NCBI GenBank assembly: GCA_027311945.1
Contig: DAICXZ010000022.1
Coordinates: 62,001-126,000 of the forward strand
Reading direction: 5' to 3'
Length of the DNA: 64,000 nucleotides
DNA from: Erythrobacter sp.
Lineage (GTDB): Bacteria > Pseudomonadota > Alphaproteobacteria > Sphingomonadales > Sphingomonadaceae
Positions 34,524-45,514 of this stretch are shown one piece after another. The position numbers and the translations under genes are program-made. The notes beneath the pieces were generated by a model. The model worked only from the letters and a program-made list of their open reading frames with translations. It had not been told where the DNA came from and ran no database searches. Positions within the stretch are counted from its first letter, which is position 1, and every line of letters begins with the position of its first letter.

Positions 34524-35414
34524 TCAGGCAAGTTCCTTGAGCAGGGCATCCAGAGTAATACCGAGCTCGCTGGGCGAAGGGCTTACACGAATGCCGGCCG
34601 CTTCCATCGCCGCGATCTTGTCATCCGCGCCGCCCTGGCCGCCCGAAACGATTGCACCGGCATGGCCCATGCGGCGGCCCGGAGGGGCGGTGCGCCCGGC
34701 GATGAAGCCGACCATCGGCTTGGAGCGGCCCTTGGCAGCTTCCTGCTTGATGAACTCGGCAGCTTCTTCTTCGGCGCTGCCGCCGATTTCGCCGATCATG
34801 ATGATGGACTTGGTCTCGTCGTCCGACAGGAACAGGTCGAGCACGTCGATGAAGTTGGTGCCGTTGACCGGGTCGCCGCCGATGCCGACTGCCGTGGTCT
34901 GGCCGAGGCCGACCGCAGTGGTCTGGTGCACGGCTTCATAGGTCAGCGTGCCCGAGCGCGAGACGACGCCGACGCTGCCCTTCGAGAAGATCGAGCCGGG
35001 CATGATGCCGATCTTGCACTCGTTCGGGGTCAGCACGCCGGGGCAGTTCGGGCCGATCAGGCGCGACTTCGAACCCGACAGCGCACGCTTCACGCGCACC
35101 ATGTCGAGCACCGGAACGCCTTCGGTGATGCAGACGATCAGCTCGATCTCGGCCTCGATGGCTTCGAGGATCGAATCCGCGGCGAATGGCGGCGGGACGT
35201 AGATCACAGAAGCAGTCGCGCCGGTTTCGGCCTTGGCTTCCTTCACGGTGTCGAAGTTGGGCAGGCCGAGGTGGGTGGTGCCGCCCTTGCCGGGGGTTAC
35301 GCCCGCGACCATCTGCGTGCCGTAGTCCAGCGCCTGCTGGGTGTGGAAAGTGCCGGTATTGCCGGTCATCCCCTGGGTGATGACCTTGGTGTCTTTGTTA
35401 ATGAGGATGGACAT
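34524..35414 (-). CDS. sucD: Succinyl-CoA ligase subunit alpha
   Basis: [55 protein letters not shown]. Confidence 0.97.
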   Translation of the reverse strand: MSILINKDTKVITQGMTGNTGTFHTQQALDYGTQMVAGVTPGKGGTTHLGLPNFDTVKEAKAETGATASVIYVPPPFAADSILEAIEAEIELIVCITEGVPVLDMVRVKRALSGSKSRLIGPNCPGVLTPNECKIGIMPGSIFSKGSVGVVSRSGTLTYEAVHQTTAVGLGQTTAVGIGGDPVNGTNFIDVLDLFLSDDETKSIIMIGEIGGSAEEEAAEFIKQEAAKGRSKPMVGFIAGRTAPPGRRMGHAGAIVSGGQGGADDKIAAMEAAGIRVSPSPSELGITLDALLKELA

Positions 35415-35518
35415 TCGTCGTTCCTTTTTCTTCGGGCGTCTTGTCCGGCGAGGGCTGGAACTCCGCACGAGAGAGAGCTTGCAAACCCCGGCGGCGCCAG
35501 GGCTCGCGGAGTGAAGTT

Positions 35519-36526
<1,008 letters not shown>

Positions 36527-36706
36527 CTATCCGGAACGTCACCGCATTGCCCTGCGCCCGGCCGGACAATGCTTTTACGCGAGGTGCGTTAGGCCTGCCC
36601 AAGCCCTATTGCAACAGCGAAAGCGGCCACGAAATGGCTTATCTTTGCAAACACTTCGCAATATCAAAAGGAGTGGCGTCCGGCCGGGCTTGTCGAGCTG
36701 CTGAGG

Positions 36707-38641
36707 CTAAAGCGCTACGTCGAAACGGGTTTGATGGTTCATGTCGCGCTCAAGCAGCTGCTGGGCCATTTCCGCGGTTACGGCGCGGCTGAAGTAGAAC
36801 CCCTGTCCCAGCGTGCAACCCGCCCGGCGCAGGCTGTTGGCCTGCTCGGCCGTCTCGATCCCCTCGGCGACGATTTCCATCCCGAGCTTGCGGCCCATCC
36901 CGGCCACGGCGCGAACGATCGCATCGCTGTGCGGGCCAACCTCCGGACCGCAAACGAAGCTGCGGTCGATCTTGATCTTGTCGAAGTGGTAGCGGTGCAG
37001 GTAGCTGAGGGACGAGTAGCCGGTGCCGAAGTCATCGAGCGCGAAGTGAACCTGCGCGCGCGTCAGGTCGTCCATAAAGTGGCGCGCGTGGACGCTGTCT
37101 TCCAGAAACACGCTTTCGGTTACCTCGATCACCAGCCGGTGCGGCGCGAGGCCCGCCTGTCGCAGGGCATGCAGGATGCCAAGCGCAGCGCCCGGTGCCC
37201 GCATCTGCGTGGGCGAGAGGTTTACGGCCAGCAAGATGTGATCGGGCCAGGTGGCGGCGGCGCGCGCGGCCTGCGCGGTGACCCAATTGCCCAGCGTGAT
37301 GATCTGGCCGGTTTCCTCGGCCACCGGAATGAATACCTCGGGGGAAATCTCTCCCTTCTCGGGGTGCGTCCAGCGCACCAGCGCCTCGAAGCTGCATATG
37401 CGCCCGCTGTCGAGATCGATCAGCGGCTGGAAGTGGACCGCCAGTTCCCCGCGCGAAATGGCGGACCGCAGGTCGCGTTCCAGTTCCTTGCGCTCTGCAC
37501 GCTTGCTGCCCATTTCGGGAACATAGAAGCAGGTCTCCAGGCCCTGTTCCTTGGCTTGCATCAGCGCGACATTCGCCGATTGCATCAGGTGCGAAACCGT
37601 TGCCGAATCCTCGCCCAGGATCGCCACGCCGATCGATGTGCCCGCTTCCACCAGGGCAAGGTCAAGCCGCAAGGGCCGGTTCAGATGCTCGCTGATCTTG
37701 CTGACCAGCTGCTCGGCGTGGGCACGCGAGGCAACCGGCAGGGCTAGCAGGAACTCGTCGCTGCCGAACCGTGCCAGCACGGCATCGTCCGGGGTGCAGG
37801 CGCGCATCCGCCGGGTCATCTCGCACAGCAGCTTGTCGCCGGTGGCATAGCCCTGGCTTTCGTTGACATCGCGCAGGCGGTGCAGGTCGAGCCAGAGCAG
37901 GGCTACCCGCTGGTGGGGGCCGTGCTGTGCGAGCAGGTCATCGAGCGCATAGTGAAATCCGTCGCGGTTGAGCAGGTTGGTCAGGCCGTCATGCATCGCG
38001 AGAAAGTGATACTGCTCGCTCACCGCCTTGCGCTCCTGCGAGATCCGCACGATGTTGCAGAGGTTGTAGTGAACCGCTTGGGTTAGCTTATCCATCGACA
38101 GCGCGAGACCGGGCACGATCAGCGCCAGCACTGTTGAGCCCGGCGTTGCCACATAGAGGCCCGCCAGAACGATCGGCGCGGCGATCAGGCCCATGTGCGC
38201 GCGCGCCCAGCCAGGCCGATCGGCGCAGCGAACCGTCATCGCGGTGGCGTAGGTCAGTGCGTAGCCGAGCGCCAGTGTCTCCAGATTGTGGCTTAGCTGC
38301 AAGACAAGGGCCAACGCTCCGAACAAGCCGAGGTTGGCGGAAATTGCGATTTCGATCGCCTGAACATACGCATTCAAGCGCTTGTGCGGCATCTTCTCGA
38401 TAAGCCGAGCGTGAAATAGCGACATGCCCAGACGGACGAAGATGGCAAGGGACATGACGATCGCTGAAGCGACAAGCCATTGCGAGTTGCCGAACAGCGC
38501 GCAGACCCAGCCAACGATCAAGTTCGCGCCACTGGCGAGAAACAGGCCGAGGTGTGGAACGAGGAAGCTGTCGTAATAACGCCGATCGGGGATCGGCGGC
38601 ATCACGCTTTCGCTCGTTCGGTTGTCAACGCTGTTTGCCAA
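36707..38641 (-). CDS. Membrane protein with degenerate GGDEF (GSDEF) and intact EAL domains
   Basis: HDGLTNLLNRDGFHYAL, ARFGSDEFLLALP; SFEALVRWTHPEKGEISPEVFIPVAEETG, DDFGTGYSSLSYLHRYHFDKIKID, EGIETAEQ. Confidence 0.93.
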   Translation of the reverse strand: MANSVDNRTSESVMPPIPDRRYYDSFLVPHLGLFLASGANLIVGWVCALFGNSQWLVASAIVMSLAIFVRLGMSLFHARLIEKMPHKRLNAYVQAIEIAISANLGLFGALALVLQLSHNLETLALGYALTYATAMTVRCADRPGWARAHMGLIAAPIVLAGLYVATPGSTVLALIVPGLALSMDKLTQAVHYNLCNIVRISQERKAVSEQYHFLAMHDGLTNLLNRDGFHYALDDLLAQHGPHQRVALLWLDLHRLRDVNESQGYATGDKLLCEMTRRMRACTPDDAVLARFGSDEFLLALPVASRAHAEQLVSKISEHLNRPLRLDLALVEAGTSIGVAILGEDSATVSHLMQSANVALMQAKEQGLETCFYVPEMGSKRAERKELERDLRSAISRGELAVHFQPLIDLDSGRICSFEALVRWTHPEKGEISPEVFIPVAEETGQIITLGNWVTAQAARAAATWPDHILLAVNLSPTQMRAPGAALGILHALRQAGLAPHRLVIEVTESVFLEDSVHARHFMDDLTRAQVHFALDDFGTGYSSLSYLHRYHFDKIKIDRSFVCGPEVGPHSDAIVRAVAGMGRKLGMEIVAEGIETAEQANSLRRAGCTLGQGFYFSRAVTAEMAQQLLERDMNHQTRFDVAL

Positions 38642-38724
38642 GATACCCTCCGCCGAGCGTGGATTCTAAGCGAGTGGCACGTTTAGAAATCTTAATATGG
38701 CCCTGCGTAATGTTGACAGGTCAA

Positions 38725-39042
38725 TCACATAGGCGCGCTTGTTTGCTCCTGGAAACGAGCAAGATCATGCGCGAGCCTGCGGTCGAGATTGGCGCAGATT
38801 TCGCGCCAGATGGAAAAGCCCTCCATATCGCCACTGATCGCCGCGCTCTCGGCGGCACCGTGTGCCACCTGGGCAGCGCCAAGGCCGTGCTGACCAAACA
38901 GGTCAAGCGCGCGGCGGAAAGCCGCATCGCAATCGGCACTGGTGGCACGGTTGTCGTTCGCGGCCTCTCGCTGCAGACGCAGGATGTGCGAAGTCGAAAG
39001 ACGCTTGCGCGAAAGTCTGGGGACGGCAAGTCGGATCGACAT
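38725..39042 (-). CDS. Hypothetical protein
   Basis: MSIRLAVPRLSRKRLSTSHILRLQREAANDN..., about 105 aa; no recognised family. Confidence 0.5.
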   Translation of the reverse strand: MSIRLAVPRLSRKRLSTSHILRLQREAANDNRATSADCDAAFRRALDLFGQHGLGAAQVAHGAAESAAISGDMEGFSIWREICANLDRRLAHDLARFQEQTSAPM

Positions 39043-39186
39043 GGCTGGTAGCTCTCTCGGCTGTAGTTTCGTCACCGCTGACATGCAGCTGGATATCGGC
39101 TAGGCCGACTACCTTAATGCCGGGTATCCAAACATGGTTTACAAGATGTTTGCCATGTTCCGGCAGCAACCCCGGTCGGCGTGTGC

Positions 39187-40350
39187 TCAGTCTTTCCGGG
39201 CGTCCTCGCGCCAGGCGCCGCTGCGCGCATATTCGGCGCGGATCGCACCGCCGCCGGGCAATCGCGAGCCACGCGCCGCTGCCGGAACCGCGCCGGGGCC
39301 GCGCGTCTCCTCGCCAGTTGCAGCGGCTTCTGGCATCATCGCCGGTGAGGTGGCGAAATCGCGTTCAGGCCGGGGGCTGCTGCTTTCGGACAGACGGCTT
39401 TCTGGTGCCAGCGCAGTGGCCGGATCGGGCGCCGGTCCGGCGTCAGCCTGCGCCATGATCGCGGCCGCGCGGCCGGGTGCGGGCTCGCCTCCAAGATAGC
39501 GTCCGGTAAAGGCCCGGCTGGTTCCTGCCTCTCCGCGCCAGCGGTAGAACTGGTGCGCGCCAATCACCGCCACCTCATCAAGGCTGCTGGCCCAATAGGG
39601 GTGAACCGCAAGCGTATGGTAATGTGTGGCTAATCCTACCGGAGCATAAACTGCGCCTGCCAGCGCCTGCCGTGCAATGCGGCTGGCGCGGCCCCACATG
39701 AAGGCTGAAGGTTGGCGCGACAGCGATCCGTCGCAGGTGAAGGTGAACTGACACCCGGTGCTGCGCTCCGAACCCTGAAACACGACGCCGCATACGGTCG
39801 AGGGGTAAGCCGGATGGGCCAGCCGGTTCAGCACCACCTGGGCCACGGCGCGCTGCCCGGCGTCGGATTCACTCGCTGCTTCGTAGTAGATCGCCTGCGT
39901 CATGCATTGCTGGGCACGGGCCTGGTCGGTCAGCGAGCCTGCCACACGCAGCGAGCGCGCTGCGGGGCCGGCGATGAAGGCACTGGCGGTGGCTTGTCCA
40001 AGCGGCGCAGCGGCATCAGCTGCATGAACGAGACCGGGCGCTGCAACGGCAGCTTGGGGCAAGTCCTCAAGGTAGTAAAAGGCTGAGCCGGGAAAGCTTT
40101 CGCCCGGTGTCTCGAAGCCCATGGGTGCGACCGTGGCGTCAGCTGCATTCGCTGATGGCATGGTCAGGCCCTGCAAGCCGCCGGGCAGGGCCAGCGCGGG
40201 CACGGCGGCCGCAGCAGCAAGCACGCCCGCCTTTCGTATCGAACGTTTGCCCTTGCCAATTGCCGCCAGCGAGCGCGCCGCGCGGGCGCGGGTGATGCGG
40301 TCGCGGAAGTCGGGCAGCGACTCGTCGGGCAGGATGCAACTGGCGCGCAT
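39187..40350 (-). CDS. Cell wall hydrolase, SleB family
   Basis: CMTQAIYYEAASESDAGQRAVAQVVLNRLAHPAYPSTVCGVVFQGSERSTGCQFTFTCDGSL. Confidence 0.92.
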   Translation of the reverse strand: MRASCILPDESLPDFRDRITRARAARSLAAIGKGKRSIRKAGVLAAAAAVPALALPGGLQGLTMPSANAADATVAPMGFETPGESFPGSAFYYLEDLPQAAVAAPGLVHAADAAAPLGQATASAFIAGPAARSLRVAGSLTDQARAQQCMTQAIYYEAASESDAGQRAVAQVVLNRLAHPAYPSTVCGVVFQGSERSTGCQFTFTCDGSLSRQPSAFMWGRASRIARQALAGAVYAPVGLATHYHTLAVHPYWASSLDEVAVIGAHQFYRWRGEAGTSRAFTGRYLGGEPAPGRAAAIMAQADAGPAPDPATALAPESRLSESSSPRPERDFATSPAMMPEAAATGEETRGPGAVPAAARGSRLPGGGAIRAEYARSGAWREDARKD

Positions 40351-40651
40351 TGTGCCCCGTTAGCGGCAAATGTTTGCCAGGACATTGACGATGGTTCGAT
40401 TGTCTCCAATCGGGACGTTGCGGCAAGGGTTGATGAAATTTCGATAATTTGCTGATTGCCGCCGGAGGAAGCCGTTGCTAGCTCCTTGCCGGACAGCCAG
40501 CAGTTTGGGCGCTGAAGGTTGCCGGTCGCGAGAATTGTCCGACGGTGACGCTCGGCCCACTATGCTTTTTGCAGGCGTCCCAGGGGTGCGTGATGGCGTA
40601 GGGGGCCGCGCGTCGGAACGGCACGTTTGCGCAAGGCGGCTATAAGAACTC

Positions 40652-41479
40652 GTGAGCATAAGCAGAGCATTGTCTGGTGCATGGGTGGCACTGTTGGTGG
40701 CCGCCTGCGGCGCGCCGCCCACAGATAGCCGCGCGGATGGCCGACCCACCATCGTCAGCCTTAATCCGTGCAGCGACGCAATTCTTGCCGAACTCGCACC
40801 GCCCGAGCAGCTGCTGGCCATTTCGCACTTCAGCAAGGATCCCGCGGCGACTTCGATGCCTGCGGAGCAGGTCGCCCGCTATCGTTCAACTTCCAGCCGC
40901 GCCGAGGAGATCATCGCGCTCGCGCCTGACGTCGTCGTGACGGACCGGTTCCTGCCCGCGCCTACCCGGCGCGCTCTCGAAAAGAGCGGCATCGTATTGT
41001 TCGACCTCGACATCGTGAACACGGTGGACGACAGTCTGGCACAGGTGGATGCCTTGGCCGCCCTTGCCGAACGCAGGGACGAAGGAAAGGCGCTGGCCCG
41101 CAGAATGGCCGAGGCGTGGAATCAGAACACGCCCGGTCGCAACGCCCCGGTTGCCGTGCTGTTGTGGCAGGAAGACGGGATCGTGCTGGGGCCGGATAGC
41201 CTGGCAGCCGCGCTGCTCGAACATTCCGGCTTCACTCTGCAATCGGCGGCGCAGGAACTTGGCTATGGTCAGTATCTGCCGCTCGAACAGGTCCTGGCCG
41301 ATCCGCCGCAACTCCTTCTCACCTCCGGCGCAACGCGTGCCTTGCATCATCCTGCACTCGATGTTCTCAGCGGCACGGTGCGCGCGCAGCTTGATCCCCG
41401 CCTGCTGTATTGTGCCGGGCCGACGATCCCTCGCGCGCTGGCGAGGCTTCGCGAGATCAGGGAAGGGTTTTCGCGTTGA
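40652..41479 (+). CDS. ABC transporter substrate-binding lipoprotein (BtuF/FepB-like)
   Basis: GTG start; lipobox LVAAC; RPTIVSLNPCSDAILAELAPPEQLLAISHFSKDP. Confidence 0.85.
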   Translation: MSISRALSGAWVALLVAACGAPPTDSRADGRPTIVSLNPCSDAILAELAPPEQLLAISHFSKDPAATSMPAEQVARYRSTSSRAEEIIALAPDVVVTDRFLPAPTRRALEKSGIVLFDLDIVNTVDDSLAQVDALAALAERRDEGKALARRMAEAWNQNTPGRNAPVAVLLWQEDGIVLGPDSLAAALLEHSGFTLQSAAQELGYGQYLPLEQVLADPPQLLLTSGATRALHHPALDVLSGTVRAQLDPRLLYCAGPTIPRALARLREIREGFSR

Positions 41480-42438
41480 GGCTCGTGCCGGGGCTTCTTG
41501 TCGCTATCGCGGTTGCGCTGGTGGCTTCGCTCTTCGCCGGGCGGGTCTGGCTGGATCCGGCTGCCATGCCCAATGCCTATGTCATCCTTGCCGAGCTGCG
41601 GCTGCCGCGCAGTGTTCTGGCATTGGTGATCGGTGCAGGGCTTGGCGCAGCGGGTGCGGGAATGCAGGGCTACCTGCGTAACCCGCTGGCCGACCCCGGC
41701 TTGTTCGGGATTGCTCCCGGCGCGGCATTTGGCGGCGTGCTTGCCTTGTCGAGCGGGGGTGGGAATTTCGGCTCGCTGACCGTGCCATTGGGAGCCTTGA
41801 TGGGAGCCGGAGCGGCCATGGGCCTGCTTTCGCTGCTGGCGGGGCGCACTGCTGGCGTGACGTTGTTTACGCTGGCCGGACTGATGATCTCCAGCCTTGC
41901 TGGTGCCCTAACGTCGCTGGTGATTACGCTGGCATCCAATGCTTTTGCGCTGGCGGGCATGATGAACTGGCTGATCGGTGCGCTGACCGACCGCAGCTGG
42001 CAAGATGTGGCCATTGCCGCGCCGCTGGCTCTGGTCGGCGTGGGCCTGCTTTTTGGGGCGGGCCGCGCGCTCGATGCTCTGACCCTGGGGGAGGAAGCGG
42101 CGCGTTCGCTCGGGATCGATCCGCAAGCGCTGCGCTGGCTGATGATCATGGGCGTGGCGCTGACCGTGGGCAGCGGCGTAGCCGTGGCCGGGGTGATCGG
42201 CTTCGTTGGCCTGATGGTGCCGCATCTGGTGCGGCCCTTCACCGATCGCGCCCCGTCGTCGCTGATCCTGCCCAGCGCCTTGGCAGGCGCGCTGCTGGTC
42301 CTGCTGGCAGACATCTTCTGCCGGGTGCTGCCACTGGTCAACGAACTGAAACTCGGGATCGCACTCAACCTGCTTGGTGCACCGTTTTTCCTCCACCTTC
42401 TGCTCAAGATGCGGCGCGGAAATTCGCCATGGAGCTGA
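41476..42438 (+). CDS. FecCD/BtuC-family ABC transporter permease
   Basis: LRLPRSVLALVIGAGLGAAGAGMQGYLRNPLADPGLFGIAPGAAFGGV; probable TTG start overlapping the preceding stop. Confidence 0.9.
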   Translation: MRLVPGLLVAIAVALVASLFAGRVWLDPAAMPNAYVILAELRLPRSVLALVIGAGLGAAGAGMQGYLRNPLADPGLFGIAPGAAFGGVLALSSGGGNFGSLTVPLGALMGAGAAMGLLSLLAGRTAGVTLFTLAGLMISSLAGALTSLVITLASNAFALAGMMNWLIGALTDRSWQDVAIAAPLALVGVGLLFGAGRALDALTLGEEAARSLGIDPQALRWLMIMGVALTVGSGVAVAGVIGFVGLMVPHLVRPFTDRAPSSLILPSALAGALLVLLADIFCRVLPLVNELKLGIALNLLGAPFFLHLLLKMRRGNSPWS

Positions 42439-43184
42439 GCACGCGCGTTGTCACCGTGATGCGCGGCGATCATGCGGCCTTGTCGCAGGTGTCGGTCGCG
42501 CTGCAGCCCGGAGAGCTGGTAGCGATCTGCGGGCCTAACGGTGCGGGCAAGTCCACGCTGCTTTCGGCGCTTTCGGGGCTGGAAATGCCCGAACTCGGCG
42601 CGGTCTTTCTGGGCAAGGAACTGCTGCAGACGATTGCTCCACGCGAACGCGCCATGCAGATCGGCTACTTGCCGCAGACCGGCGAGATCGCCTGGGACAT
42701 GGCCGTGGCGCGGCTGGTGGCGCTGGGCCGCCTGCCGCAAGGAGACAGCGAAAGGCCTAACGGGCTGGCCGCCATCGACAACGCACTGGCGACCTGCGAC
42801 CTCACCGCCTTCGTCGAACGCCCTGTCTCCAGCCTGTCGGGCGGGGAGCGCGCGCGCGTTCTGCTGGCGCGGGTTTTGGCGGGCGAACCGCTCTGGCTCC
42901 TCGCCGATGAGCCGCTTGCGGCGCTTGATCTTGCCCATCAGCTGCGCCTGCTGCGCGTGCTGCGCGGTGTGGCGGATGAGGGGCGCGGCGTGGTGCTGGT
43001 GCTGCACGATCTCGCGCTGGCGATGAACCACACCGACCGGGTGATCGTGCTCGATAACGGCCAGGTCGCCGCCGATGGCAAGCCCGATCACGCACTTTCC
43101 AGCAAGGTGCTGGCGGATGTCTGGGGTGTCGACGCGCGCTGGATCGGCGAACCGGGCCAGCGCGCGCTGACGATCAGGCGTTAG
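42429..43184 (+). CDS. ABC transporter ATP-binding protein (BtuD/HmuV-like)
   Basis: ICGPNGAGKSTLLSALSGLEMPELG; SSLSGGERARVLLARVLAGEPLWLLADEPLAALD. Confidence 0.92.
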   Translation: MELSTRVVTVMRGDHAALSQVSVALQPGELVAICGPNGAGKSTLLSALSGLEMPELGAVFLGKELLQTIAPRERAMQIGYLPQTGEIAWDMAVARLVALGRLPQGDSERPNGLAAIDNALATCDLTAFVERPVSSLSGGERARVLLARVLAGEPLWLLADEPLAALDLAHQLRLLRVLRGVADEGRGVVLVLHDLALAMNHTDRVIVLDNGQVAADGKPDHALSSKVLADVWGVDARWIGEPGQRALTIRR

Positions 43185-45346
43185 TCGGTCAGGCCGAGCG
43201 ATTCCAGCAGCGGGCCGACCTCAGGGTCATGCCCGGTGAAGTCGCGGTACATCTGCTCGTAGCTCTTCGAATGGCCCTGTCCGAGGAAGGTCGCACGGAT
43301 GTGATCGCCATTGGCGCGGGTCATCCCGCCGTTGGCCTCGACCCAGGCATAGCCGTCCTTGGCCAGCATGTTGGTCCAGGTGTAGCTGTAGTAGCCCGCC
43401 TGATAGCTGTGGCCGAAGATGTGCCGGAAATAGGGCGTGTTGTAGCGCGGCGGCACCAGATCGGTGCGCAGGCCAAGGCTGGCGAGAGCATCGCGGTCGA
43501 AGGCCAGCACGTCGCTCGGTGCCTCGCCGGGGGCGAGCGAGTGCCACTTCATGTCAAGCAGCTGCGCGGTGAGCAGCTCGCCAAAGTCATAGCCCTGGTT
43601 GAACTTGTTGGCCCGGTCGATCGCCTCGATCATCTCCATCGGGATCGCCTCGCCGGTCTGCCAGTGCTTGGCATAGTTCTGCAGCACTTCGGGCACGGAT
43701 GCGAAGGGCTCGTGGAACTGGCTCGGGAATTCGACCCAGTCGCGCGCAGTGTTGGTGCCCGAGAGCGAAGGATATTGCTGGTCGGCAAACATACCATGCA
43801 GCGCGTGGCCGAACTCGTGGAAGGTCGTGGTCACGTCGTCCCAGGTCATCAGCGCAGGCTGGCCGGCGGCGGGCGGGGCGACATTGAGCGTGTTGGCGAT
43901 CACCGGCTTCAGGCCCAGCAGGTGGCTCTGCTCGATGAAGTTGTTCATCCAAGCGCCGCCGCCCTTGCTGTCGCGCTGGAACGGATCGAAGTAGAACAGC
44001 GCCAGTTCGCTGCCATCGGCATCGAACACGGTGTAGACGCTCACGCCCTCGCGGTAGACGGGGATGTCGGTGCGCTTTTCGAAGGTCAGGCCGTAAAGCT
44101 TGTTGGCCATGTAGAACACGCCGTCTTCGAGCACGCGGTCGACCACGAAGTACTGCTTGATGGCCTCGTTATCGAGGGCATAGCGCTCCTGCCGGATCTT
44201 CTCGGCATAGTAAGGCCAGTCCCACGGCTGCACGGTGAAATCGCCACCGTCGCGCGCGATCATGGCGTTGATCTCGGCGGCTTCGCGCTCCTGCGTGGCG
44301 CGCAGGGCAGGCACCATCTCTTCCATGAAGCCGATGGCGCGTTCGGGCGTCGAGGCAAAGCGGTCGTACATCTGCCAAGTGGCATAGTCGGGCGTGCCGA
44401 AGATGCGCGCGATCTGCGTGCGCAGGTCGATCACCTCGCGGATCATGTCGACCGTTGCGTTATCGCCGGCATAGTTGCGGGTCGAGTTGGCGCGATAGAG
44501 CCGCTCGCGCGTGGTGCGGTTGTTCAGCTGCGAAAGCAGCGGGTGCGAGGTGGTGTTGGTCATCGCCAGCACATATTTGCCGGGCACCCCGGCAGCCTCT
44601 GCGGCGGCGGCAGCAGCGGCGATCTGGCCTTCGGAGAGGCCCGACAGTTCCTCCACCGTATCCACCGTGAGCGCGGCATCGGCCTGGCCTTCGGTGATCC
44701 GCTGCGGGATCTGCGCGCCGAGTTCAGACAGGCGGCCGTTGATCTGCTTCAGCTCGGCTTTGGCCGCATCCGACAGGAGCGCGCCGTTGTGCACGAAATC
44801 GGCATAGGTCGTCTCCAGCAGCATGGCGTCTTCGGGTGTCATGCTCATGGCGGCGCGGTTGTCGTAGATCGCCTTCACGCGGGCGAACAGCTTGGGGTTG
44901 AGGTAGATCGCGTCGCTGAGCGCAGCGCGCTGCGGGGCCAGCGCCTCGTCGGCAGCGGCGAGCGTATCGTTGATATCGGCCGAGACCTTCTGGTCAAACG
45001 CGGCGGTGGCGCGCGAATAGACCTGGCCGGTACGCTCCATCGCCACGATGGTGTTCGAGAAGGTGGGCGGCGCGGGGTTGTTGGCGATCTGCTCGATCTC
45101 GGCGATCTCGATCGCGATCGCTTCCTCGATAGCCGGCTGGTAGTCGGCATCGGTCAGCGCGGCGAAGTCGGGCGCGTGGAAGGGCAGGGTGCTCAGCTCG
45201 GCAAAGGCGCTGGTGGCTTCGGGAACGGCCGGAGCTTCGGGAGCGGGGGGCGCGGCGGCAACATCCATCGGGGCACTTTCAGGCGTGGTGGCACAGGCGG
45301 CGGTCATAATGGCCAGCATGGAGCTGGCGAGCAAACGGGTTTTCAT
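43181..45346 (-). CDS. M3 family metallopeptidase (Dcp-like), lipoprotein
   Basis: MKTRLLASSMLAIMTAACATTPES; zinc motif TTFHEFGHALHGMFADQQYPSLSGTN. Confidence 0.95.
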   Translation of the reverse strand: MKTRLLASSMLAIMTAACATTPESAPMDVAAAPPAPEAPAVPEATSAFAELSTLPFHAPDFAALTDADYQPAIEEAIAIEIAEIEQIANNPAPPTFSNTIVAMERTGQVYSRATAAFDQKVSADINDTLAAADEALAPQRAALSDAIYLNPKLFARVKAIYDNRAAMSMTPEDAMLLETTYADFVHNGALLSDAAKAELKQINGRLSELGAQIPQRITEGQADAALTVDTVEELSGLSEGQIAAAAAAAEAAGVPGKYVLAMTNTTSHPLLSQLNNRTTRERLYRANSTRNYAGDNATVDMIREVIDLRTQIARIFGTPDYATWQMYDRFASTPERAIGFMEEMVPALRATQEREAAEINAMIARDGGDFTVQPWDWPYYAEKIRQERYALDNEAIKQYFVVDRVLEDGVFYMANKLYGLTFEKRTDIPVYREGVSVYTVFDADGSELALFYFDPFQRDSKGGGAWMNNFIEQSHLLGLKPVIANTLNVAPPAAGQPALMTWDDVTTTFHEFGHALHGMFADQQYPSLSGTNTARDWVEFPSQFHEPFASVPEVLQNYAKHWQTGEAIPMEMIEAIDRANKFNQGYDFGELLTAQLLDMKWHSLAPGEAPSDVLAFDRDALASLGLRTDLVPPRYNTPYFRHIFGHSYQAGYYSYTWTNMLAKDGYAWVEANGGMTRANGDHIRATFLGQGHSKSYEQMYRDFTGHDPEVGPLLESLGLTD

Positions 45347-45514
45347 GGAGTTGCGTACCTCGGATCTGGGGAATTTCATTTCGTTTGAAACCGAACTCAT
45401 AGCAGGGCCATCGTGAGGCGCAACTGAATGGGGGCGGGGGCGGCACACAGGATTGGCGGATAAGCGGCTGAGCCAGCTTGCGAGATTGCGCGGCGGACGG
45501 CAGGCTGGCGGGTG

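Noticed and set aside
40380-40651. Possible cobalamin riboswitch upstream of the BtuF-like gene
   Set aside because: No recognisable B12-box or conserved core could be read by eye; not supported without a covariance-model search.
43229-45388. 719-aa + strand ORF
   Set aside because: Antisense to the M3 peptidase; no recognisable motifs.
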